DNA of 64,000 nt from Talinum fruticosum. Taxonomy: Eukaryota > Streptophyta > Magnoliopsida > Caryophyllales > Talinaceae. The notes below the pieces were generated by a model. That model made no database searches and was not told the origin of the DNA. It saw only the letters and a list, made by a program, of their open reading frames with translations. A program made the position numbers and the translations under genes. Shown here piece by piece: positions 55,701 to 64,000 of this stretch. Within the stretch, counting starts at the first letter, position 1. Each line of letters begins with the position of its first letter. The stretch spans positions 3,847,501 to 3,911,500 of the forward strand of contig JAITYX010000048.1 of assembly GCA_021018815.1 (NCBI GenBank). Direction: 5' to 3'.

Positions 55701-58700
55701 AGCTTGGCTTCCCTAGACCTTGTCCTAGCAAGACACATTCTGTTGGGTAGCAGTCATTACTGAAATATCTTATCAAATTTTTCTCTTATAAGGGTATTTC
55801 CATCTGACTGCAATATGCTCTAATGAGAAACCTTTTATGATTGGTGGAGTAATGTTGTGTACCTTTGAATCTGCATATGTCAGTGACAGGACCCTTGCAC
55901 ATGTGGTTCTTTAGTTTATGTTTTTGTTTGCTTGTGTACGCTATATAATTTTCATGTGTATCCTCTACAGTAGATTATGCATGTGTAGCCATTTGCATTT
56001 ATGGTTAAATCTGGGGCACAACTAGCAATCAAGTCGCCTTGTATTCTGCAACTAGAGCATGTTGATTATTACAAGTTCCACTGTTGTGATGTTGAGCTTT
56101 TACAAGTTTTATATCTTTTCCCGTGAGCTTAATTGAAGTGGTTGAGTTCAGTTGGTAGTTTGAGTTGCATTTCTCAGCTATGTTCTTGAGATTGCGCAAG
56201 CGAGTTGCCCATTCAATCTTGCTATTATTTTTACATGTGCATCTGAAATATGTCACCCTATCTGGATGATATTCGACATGTTTGATGATGTAGAAAGTAA
56301 GTTCTCCTTGATATGATTAATGATGTCTGAACCACCTTTACAGTTAAGGTGCCCAAATTGAAATCTATAATCCAATTGCCCTGCCTAGGAAAGACTTGAT
56401 TGCGCCCCCGGATTGTTAGTAGGTGCTGCAGCCGTCCCATGATCTGCAGAGAGGATTGTTCCATTCAGAGCCATTTATTTATTTTTTACTATTCATAGAA
56501 AGGAAACGAAGGATAGTTTAAACCACTTAATCAGTTGGGGCATATCTGCCCTTAATTTGATTTGTAGGCATGATTGTATGAAACAATGCCGATTGTTGCA
56601 GTTGGCTTTATGCATTGTATACTTCTACTTAAGAAGCACCAATACTATGCTTGGCAGCCAACACATGTCCAAAACCGTCCTCCTACAACCCACATCAAGT
56701 ACAAAAAGAAATTATGTGGTCAACTTTTATTTTTATTATCTGACATGTAGGACAGATGCTAGTATGCTACTAGAAATCTGAATGCTTCACATCTTAAGTA
56801 TGGAACATGACCTGCTCTATGGACTAATAAGATGGATAATATTTATGCTCTATTCGTTTACCATATACACGTTATCCTTCCTATCTTCTTTAATAATATG
56901 TTGATGTATCTGCATTGTGTCTTCTTGTGCTTTGTGCCAGTATCTGTACCTTTTGGTGTTTAGTAGTTTGTTCCATTTCGAGAAGTGGCGTGGGCATCCT
57001 GTGAATATATTTTTCCTTGACATCAGAGTGATTTAGAATTGCCTGCTTCTGCAAGCCTCTGGTGTGTAGCCTTTCATATGATAATACATTTCGATTTCCA
57101 AATTTTGAACAATGCATTTTTTTCCTTTTGGGCAGCAAGGATGTCAGTACTGTGAAGAAGTTGGTTGATGAATGTCTGAGCAGTCAGTTATCCTCTTCTC
57201 TTCGTCCTCACGATGCAGTTTCTGCATTGGGCCCTATGTATGACGTCCATGATAAAAGTCATCTTCCAAAGATGAGGGCGTGTGACAGATCAATTTCCGA
57301 TCTACTTGATTTGTGCATAAATAAAAAAATGAAATGAATGTTTTTGTTCATAGTTATATGCAAAAGATAGCGTATATTCAACACGCCATCAAAGATGTTC
57401 GCTTGCAGTTTAATGCTTTCTCAGAGGCAATAAAGCGTCAAGATGTTGTGTTTGAGGGCTTAAATGTAGTCCACAATATCGGCCGTGCTTACAGAGCCTG
57501 TCTTTCAGAAGTGGTGCGAAGAAAGGCTTCCATGAAGCTTTACATGGGCATGGCTGGGCAGTTGGCTGAGAAACTTGCTACAAAGAGGGCAGAGGAAATG
57601 AGGAGAAGAGAGCAGTTTTTGAAGGAACAAAGCCTATATATACCTAGAGACATATTGGGTGCCATGGGATTGTTTGATACTCCTAGCCAATGTGATGTCC
57701 ACATTGTTCCTTTTGACACTAACTTGCTTGATATTGACATTGGGGACATTGACCGTTATGCCCCTCAATCTCTGATTGGAGTACCATTCAAAAGTGAGAA
57801 GCAAGGAACTTCTAGGGCCTCACTCTCTATGTCTAGCAGTGGTTCTCATGCGTCAGATGTTGAAGTGAATGCGATTGTTGCTCCTGAAGAGTACGAGTCT
57901 CAGGACCTCCTTGGTGAGGGTGAGTTGGTTGAAATTGCTGGAACTAGCAAGTTGGAAGTTGAAAATGCAAAACTCAAAGCCGATCTTGCTTCTGCTATTG
58001 CAACGATGTGTTTCCTTGATCCTGAAGCTGAATATGGATCACTGGATGATAGTAAATTTGATAATGTGCTTAAAAATGCTGCTGAGAAAACATCTGAAGC
58101 CTTACAACAGAAAGATGAGTACATAAAGCATCTTGAATCAATGTTGAAGGCTAAACAATCGCAGTGTCAATCGTATGAAAAGCGCATTGAAGAATTAGCT
58201 CAGCAATTATCAGACAAATACATGCAGGGAAGGAAGTCTGTGGGCAATAATGATGGTCATTACTCTAAGGCGGACGATTGCAGGTCAGAAATTTTGGATC
58301 AAGGAGAGGGGCAGCTGCCTTGCAGATCAAGTGAACTCATGGATGATGTTTCTTCAACATCTGACCTCGTGGGTGCAAAAGATGGGCTTTCACCTAGGCT
58401 TGCTGGGAAACTGCCAGAAGGAGCAGATGAAAATATGACCGACTCTTCTGGCATGCTGAATGCTCAGTTAGATTCATCTATGTTGGACCCACAGCGGGAC
58501 GAACAGCAGCTTGAAGAGAAAGATGAGGACAAGATGGTTGGGCCATGTGAAACGGGCACTTCGGATGTCTTACCTTCTGAGGCTCCTGCTGACACAAGTT
58601 TGGATACCAAAGTTGATGCGGATCTTGTGCTAGAACTGCAAAGGGCATTGGAAGACAAGACTAATGAATTGACCGGAACTCATAGTAGTCTTAAATCTGC

Positions 58701-61700
58701 GCTGGACGAGATTGCAAGTCTGGGGTTAGAATTGGAAAGTTGCAGGAAACTTTTAGATGAATCACAGGTATGGCTAAGATAAATTCCAGTTCTCAAAACT
58801 CTACACCACCTGAAGTTTCCGTTTTGTGCATGTTTGTTCCCCAGGCTAATCTGATAGTTGGATGGTCGGACCCATATGAGATTACTGCTTTTAACTTGAT
58901 TCTATTCTCTCATCTTAGTTAGTATGTGTCACTGAAACTTATTCTCCTTTTCTTTTGGAGGGGGCCTGGGTGGGGAAGGAGTTGGAGCCTTTACATTGGA
59001 CCTTTTATATATTTCTTCTATGACTGCTTTTTTTTTTTTTCCACCTATTATCTTATTTCAAGAAGGTTGTAAATACCCATCCCTAATACACGATGTGGCA
59101 TCCGCATTGTCGAGGTTTTACCGTTACTGTGACCGCAACTTTGAAACCTGGCTTTGTAAAAGAGAATTGCAATTTAAGCAAATGCCTTCTACGGTGTCAC
59201 ATAGCATTTGCTTAGGTTAGCAATTTTGTCATCTATCTTGTTCAGCGTTTATTTTTATTGGTTGACTTGTCTATTCAATGTGTACCTGATTGCCTTTGTC
59301 TTTTTAGTGATAGTTTGACATTCACTTTGTATTTTATTGAGCATATGTGAAGACGAGCTAGCAAAGAAGCTTGTGCCATGACGTGATCGTTGATGGATTT
59401 AGCATATTGCTTCAAGTTTTAGATTTTTCGGAACAGTTGGTTGAACAACCCAACTTAAATGGGAAAAAAATAGAAAATCTTTGGCCTCCTATATTAGTTT
59501 GGTTGGGCTATATGGACTAGATGTTTCTGCTATATCATTCTGATCTGTAACATGGCCCTCATCATGATTGTTCTCGGAGTATGGTGATATAGAGTTTGTA
59601 AGAGACATATGAAACATGTTTATTAGCTATGACGAATATATCATTGTTTCTCTAATTTTGTCCTTAATCTCAAGGTATCAATGGTGAGAACTGAATTGAA
59701 GTTGTCCTTGGTGATTATTGCCTATCTCTGATTCATAATTTGGCTTAATTCGACATGTTTTAGCCATACTCGAACTTTGCCATCTTCATGTTGAATTTTC
59801 TGATGCGGGTGTCATGTCACCCTCTGCAATATAAAAAATATGTATTTTCTTGGCCGAAATTGAGGGTCTAGGTTCTATACTATGGCCAAATAGCTAGTAT
59901 CCAACATGAATACATAAGACAAAATGAAAAGTCCAATTAACCATGTTTTAATTGCTATGCGCATAAGGTCAACTGCCTCATCCTGTATTTTGAATCACAA
60001 TCCTTTCAACTTCTTATGTTTAACTTGTCTTTTTCTTGATTAAACTCAGATGAACTGTGCACATCTTGAGAACTGCCTTCATGAAGCTAGGCAAGAAGCC
60101 CAAACTCATCTTTGTGCTGCTGATAGGAGAGCCTCAGAGTATAACACATTGCGTGCATCTGCTGTGAAAATGCGTGGCTTGTTTGAGAGACTACGGTCTT
60201 GTGTCAATGCTTCTGGTGGAGTAGCTGGCTTTGCTGAGGCCTTGCGTTCCCTAGCCCAATCTTTGGCCAGGTAAGGACCAATGAAATACCATTTTCAGCC
60301 ATTCATATGTATTTATAACTTTTGAAAATGGTAGGTTGTCAAAGGGCATGGGAACCACCTAGTGTGGAAGGCATAGGAGAGATGAGGTGAAGGGGGAGGG
60401 GTGGTAAGGGAAGGGACAGCTCTCTAATGCATCCTGGGACTTACCTGTGCAACCAAGTAGACTACCCTTTTGGTGGTTTTTCATTTCTTCATATGTTAGG
60501 ATAGTATTCTTACCCCTGGAAGGTTCTTCATGACAAACTGTGGTATTGCTCAATGTGCTTTCATCCATAGTGTTTTGAGCTGGAAATCAGGTTGTTTGGT
60601 TTGGATTAAGTGTCAATGAATTTCACGTAGGGTCATAACCGGATTGATGGACTCGGGTTAGATCTAGGGGTTTGGGTTCGGTGTCAGCTGGTTCATTAAG
60701 TTTGTCTTGAAAGTAATGGCAGGTTTAGATCCTAAGAAGCATGAACACTCTTCACAATATTACATATCCATGTCTGATACATGTTGAACACTGACACTCT
60801 GACACTGGGACACTTTAGACTCATGCCAAACGTAGAACAATAAGAAATTTGGTTTTGCTGGGACACTTTAGACTCATGCCAAACGTAGAACAATAAGAAA
60901 TTTGGTTTTGTTCTCGACAGTTGTAGGGATCACACATCGTAAGCAATATTGTTCCCATCCGAACACAACTTTCACCATGACTAACCCAAAATAGATAAAT
61001 ATTCTTTCAACAATGCTTGTATCCTGTATCCTATATTCGGTGTGTCAGCATCATGATCTGTCCTTGTCTCATATCCATGTTTGTGGTTTTTGTGTAGTTC
61101 TAGTGATTCAGGTTTAGGTCAAACAGGTTGCCCTATCCTTATCCAAAAAAAGGGTTTCTCTATTCGGGTCCCCTTTGCAGTTGTTCGTGTTCGATAATCA
61201 GTTGCATGTTAGTTTTACCAAGCCTAATAGAGGCTTTTGCATCATTGAGCTGTTCCTTTATTTTCTGTTTGAAGGTTATAATATATTTGAACATGGCTAC
61301 TGTGATATTGGTTCTTGAAATTCATCCTCTTTTACTTGCTATATTCAGTTCTGGCAGTGACAACGAAGAAGATGGCATGGCTGAATTCCGTGCATGCATT
61401 AGGCTGCTTGCCGAAAGAGTTTGTATATTGTCGAGGCAGCGTGCTGAGCTGTTTGATAGGTATTCAAAGACTGAAGCTACAAACAGACGCCTTACAGAGG
61501 AGTTAGAAGAGAGGAAAGAGCTCGTTAAAACATTATATGCCAAGCATCAACTTGAGAAACAGGTAATTCTCCCTCTATTCTGGATATAAGTGTTTAGTTT
61601 GTGCACCTTTGGCCCATTTGGGTGTATAGAGGTTATCTCTACTAGGTTATTGACTGGACAGATTCATGATGGCTAATGATGTATTCTTTAGGCTCAGTAT

Positions 61701-62493
61701 ATTATAATCCAAAGTTGAACTTTGAACTTGACTTTAGATGGTTTGCCAGCGTGGTGCCTTTAGTTGTGGTACCTGTCGCTATTCTTGGTTTTGATGGACT
61801 TCATTTTATACTAATAACAAACTTTTCTATAATGGAAAAACCATATATACCTAGATTTGGGATGGTGCTCGAGTTTTAAACATGATGGAGAAAATGGAAA
61901 GAGGCTTTTTCTTTTTCTTTTTTTTTTTGGTTGGGGGGGGTGGGAGGGTTTTGTGTAACGAACCCCTTCAATTATCAGGTAATGATACATATATATATGT
62001 ATTTCCTTGTACCCCACTTAGAGGATCTATAAGTGGTGGTGGTACTATTCATATTGCTGACTTTGTTGGTGTTACGACAGGCAAACAAGGAAAAGATCTC
62101 ATTCAGCCGTTTTGAGGTCCATGAGATTGCAGCCTTCGTCCTCAATTCATTGGGTCACTACGAGGCAATAAGCCGGAGCTGCCCCAACTACTATCTCTCT
62201 GCAGAATCCGTGGCATTGTTTACTGACCACCTTCCTTCCCGGCCTTCCTACATCATCGGGCAGATTGTCCATATTGAGAGGCGGATCGTAAAGCCACCAC
62301 GGCCTGGGGAGATCAAGTAGACTGCCCAACACCATCGTCATCACCATCATCTTCCGACTCAACAGGCAACCGGATCAACTTGAACCCGGGATTAGGATCG
62401 AACCTGTTTGGTCTCCCTGTGGGTTGCGAGTACTTCATAGTGACTGTTGCAATGCTCCCTGACACCGCTATTCATTCGCCGCCATCTTCCTGA
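51846..62493 (+). CDS. ATG11: autophagy-related protein 11 (ATG11), five coding exons, frame broken three times
   Basis: Scaffold of the ATG1/ATG13 kinase complex; in Arabidopsis it links the complex to phagophores and is needed for selective and starvation-induced autophagy in the cytosol. Exons: 51846-52785, 57136-58767, 60050-60270, 61349-61562, 62081-62493; all introns are GT...AG. The N-terminus has the IHIAENGHSFEVDCDESTLV ubiquitin-like region, then the ATG17-like domain, coiled coils at the end of exon 2, and the C-terminal ATG11 domain with YYLSAESVALFTDHLPSRPS. Exon lengths sum to 3420 bases. Three single-base deficits (GGGG at 51880, A7 at 57313, GGGG at 62307) break the frame; adding one base to each run gives 1140 residues, close to the 1148 of Arabidopsis ATG11. 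No nonsense substitution was found. Sequence error is the likelier explanation. If the lesions are real, the gene is a pseudogene. Confidence 0.93.
52786..57135 (+). other. ATG11 intron 1 (4.35 kb)
   Basis: GTTTGT...GGGCAG boundaries, with a pyrimidine-rich TTTTTTTCC tract before the acceptor. Long for a plant intron. T-rich and without any protein-like frame or element boundary that I can recognise. Confidence 0.7.
57136..58767 (+). CDS. ATG11: ATG11 coding exon 2
   Basis: Enters in frame as KDVSTVKKLVDECLSSQL and RPHDAVSALGPMYDVHDKSH. At 57313-57319 a run of seven A, where eight are needed, causes a premature TGA at 57335. The shifted frame continues without interruption (VHSYMQKIAYIQHAIKDVRL, VVRRKASMKLYMGMAGQLAE) to the donor CACAG|GTATGG. 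Carries most of the ATG17-like domain, an acidic/Ser-rich linker and two coiled coils (about 58081-58240, 58615-58767). Confidence 0.9.
60050..60270 (+). CDS. ATG11: ATG11 coding exon 3
   Basis: AAACTCAG|ATGAAC acceptor and GGCCAG|GTAAGG donor. Encodes the Ala/Arg-rich helix NCLHEARQEAQTHLCAADRR leading into the ATG11 domain. The ATG at its start is an internal Met, not a start codon. Confidence 0.9.
60805..60910 (+). repeat. exact 53-bp tandem duplication in ATG11 intron 3
   Basis: 60805-60857 and 60858-60910 are identical units starting ctgggacactttagactcat. Perfect identity implies a very recent duplication or an assembly artefact. Confidence 0.92.
61349..61562 (+). CDS. ATG11: ATG11 coding exon 4
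   Basis: ATATTCAG|TTCTGG acceptor and AAACAG|GTAATT donor. Encodes SSGSDNEEDGMAEFRACIRL and a helical stretch of the C-terminal ATG11 domain. Confidence 0.9.
62081..62493 (+). CDS. ATG11: ATG11 coding exon 5 and stop
   Basis: Acceptor TTACGACAG|GCAAAC. Encodes FSRFEVHEIAAFVLNSLGHY and YYLSAESVALFTDHLPSRPS. The literal frame stops at TAG 62318-62320, but the diagnostic C-terminal block FGLPVGCEYFIVTVAMLPDT follows in the next frame and ends at TGA 62491-62493. The switch maps to a GGGG run at about 62306-62309 with one G too few. Confidence 0.88.
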
Positions 62494-62882
62494 TCTGGCG
62501 CCAAACCTAACTGAAATGATGGAAGTAGGATTCAAGTCCTGAAAATAACCCAAAAAAACAAAAAAAGAAAAAGAAGAAAGTGTAAATAATGTATGATATG
62601 CAGGACTTGAACATTAAAAAGTCTCTCCCTCGGTAGGAGGGTTTGTGTACAGTTTAATGGCAACTTTGGTTTTAATCTCTCTGTAAATAAGGCTTCGTTT
62701 TTAGTCAGTACTGTGAATACTTCTACTGCTCCTCTCATCAATTTATGGTAATAACCTTTGTTTCTCTGCAGCCTGGGCTTTTCTAACCAGTTTTGATTGC
62801 CATTTTCTCTGAAATTGTTGCTACAAGTTTTTTATTCTTTTTGTTTTTCTTTTTGGCTAGAAACAGGGTAGAGTTCGTTTAA
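62494..62882 (+). other. ATG11 3' untranslated region and flank
   Basis: T-rich 3' sequence typical of plant 3' UTRs. A poly(A) signal cannot be fixed; a weak near-upstream word is at about 62745-62752. Transcript end probably lies before 62880. Confidence 0.45.
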
Positions 62883-63617
62883 GGGTATGTTTGGCCTAAT
62901 TTATAAAAAAACTATTTTTGTTTCTTAGAAACAGTTTTTCTAAAAGTATTTATTAGAGAAATTTAAAGTGTTTGCCCTAACTAATATGGAAATAGTTTTT
63001 GAACAGTAAGTTGTTTGGCCTAAATTTTTTCTAACTATTGCTTATTTGGCCTAAATTTTTTCTAACTATTGCTTATTAGTATATAATTTTATATCGTTTT
63101 CCTTTTTTGTATTATGATTATTATTTAATATTTTTTTATAGGATAATACTTTTTTTCTTTGCTAGATCAAGAGACTTATTTTTTTATAACAATTAAATTT
63201 TATGTATTTATTTTAAGAGATAATATACATATAAAAATATGCATATATATCAAATTTAAAATAAAAACCTTTAGTAAATTAAAATAATGAGTATAATGCA
63301 AAAGAATGAAGAGAGAGAGAGAGGGAAAGATCACGTGAGGAGAGAGAGGAGAGAGAGAGAGTGTTGTATAAAATGTAAAAGAAGAAAGAGAATGTAGATA
63401 GTTAGCAATTATAGGGAAGAGAGAGAATGGAGAGATAATAGACCCCAACTCATCAGATTCTAAGAAACGAAACAACAATTTATTGTTTACGTTTCGAAAG
63501 CGATTATTTGAAAATTTGTTTTTCAAAAACACTTTTTAATTTTTAAGAAATTAGTGTTTGGCTTAATTTACGTTTTTAAAATATAAAAGCGAGAATTAAA
63601 TTAGGCCAAACACCCAC
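62883..63617. mobile_element. PIF/Harbinger-like (Tourist-type) MITE, 735 bp
   Basis: Ends GGGTATGTTTGGCCTAATTTA and, inverted, TAAATTAGGCCAAACACCC, with TAA on both sides (62880-62882 and 63618-63620) as a 3-bp target duplication. The interior has a 31-base tandem repeat (63017-63047, 63048-63078) and a (GA)n tract (about 63308-63362). No transposase. A hAT assignment cannot be excluded. Confidence 0.65.
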
Positions 63618-63620
63618 TAA

Positions 63621-64000
63621 ATTGTCTCCGATGAGTCGGATAAGGCTTCTATATTATAGTTGCCTACCTTGTTTTTGATCGGATCTATTGAAATTATCAA
63701 TCCTATATTATTTTTGTTTGGGAAAAAAATAATATTATCATTCAATTTCCCAAAGCGAGAAAACGACTTAGAGGTACTCCTCATTCTTTGGAAACTATTT
63801 ATAAGGGACTATATTGTTAGAAATGTTTTCAAAGTAATCTACATTATACTTGTAACTATTATTGGGGTACTTACTATTTAAAATTTGTTTGACTCAGTTA
63901 AGTTTTATTAAATTTATTAAATTACTCATGATATATATATACTGTCGTTTTTGCCAATTTTTTGCCAAACTCGAGCTCTCTCTCTCTCTCTTGCTCCTCC
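63621..64000. other. window end, nothing recognised
   Basis: AT-rich sequence ending in a (CT)n run at about 63976-63991 that may be the leader of a gene beyond the window. Confidence 0.35.

Noticed and set aside
57062..57337. A separate 91-aa protein before the main ATG11 exon
   Set aside because: It is the start of ATG11 exon 2 plus intron sequence, cut short by the A7 run.
60050..60274. Independent 74-aa gene starting at the ATG at 60050
   Set aside because: The ATG coincides with an exon boundary (AAACTCAG|ATG); the peptide is internal to ATG11.
1..64000. CRISPR array, operon-like cluster or microbial defence system
   Set aside because: The content is clearly plant nuclear DNA; no spaced direct repeats and no clustered prokaryote-type genes were found.

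Overview
Organism and character. This is nuclear DNA of a dicot plant. The evidence is a plant subtilase pair, a plant-type ATG11 gene with GT-AG introns, FAR1/MULE, Ty1-copia, LINE, hAT, Stowaway and Helitron-like elements, and AT-rich intergenic DNA. The style of the subtilase and ATG11 proteins suggests an asterid; Lamiales is only a guess. Only two intact or near-intact host genes are visible; about two thirds of the window is transposon-derived or unassigned. || Layout. 0-13 kb: a tandem pair of SBT1-class subtilases. The first (241-2551) is dead, with two frameshifts and one stop; the second (9391-11736) is a complete intronless 781-aa gene. Between and after them lie a hAT element with a perfect target duplication, a tRNA-derived SINE, a LINE RNase H relic, a foldback MITE and SINE copies. 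13-24 kb: an internally deleted LINE on the minus strand, a Stowaway MITE, a 1.8-kb hAT element, a second LINE fragment, and a decayed endogenous pararetrovirus fragment with movement-protein-like and nucleocapsid-like frames. 23.4-33.7 kb: a decayed MULE/FAR1-type transposase region. It is bracketed by an inverted GC-rich repeat and interrupted by a 2.7-kb LTR-like insertion (TSD TTGCC). It also holds a tRNA-like gene and a block of seven palindromic GC repeats. 34-50 kb: a hAT element, a Helitron-like 3.4-kb unit carrying a ~485-bp inverted duplication, and a ruined Ty1-copia element invaded by hAT-like elements. || 50.8-62.5 kb: ATG11, the scaffold of the autophagy-initiation (ATG1/ATG13) complex, in five coding exons. 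Every splice junction is canonical and the exon total agrees with a ~1140-aa protein, but the reading frame is broken three times by single-base deficits, each in a homopolymer run (GGGG, A7, GGGG). This looks more like uncorrected long-read consensus error than a dead gene, and it is the observation that most affects annotation of the window. || How the genes relate. The two subtilases are a local duplication that includes the promoter. ATG11 is independent of them. The remainder is a nested transposon landscape: hAT in copia, LTR-like element in MULE region, MULE against pararetrovirus, pararetrovirus against LINE. I see no operon-like or defence-like system. The less familiar items are the hAT elements that share one architecture but carry different subterminal simple repeats, the Helitron-like inverted duplication, and the palindromic GC array at 32.7-32.9 kb.
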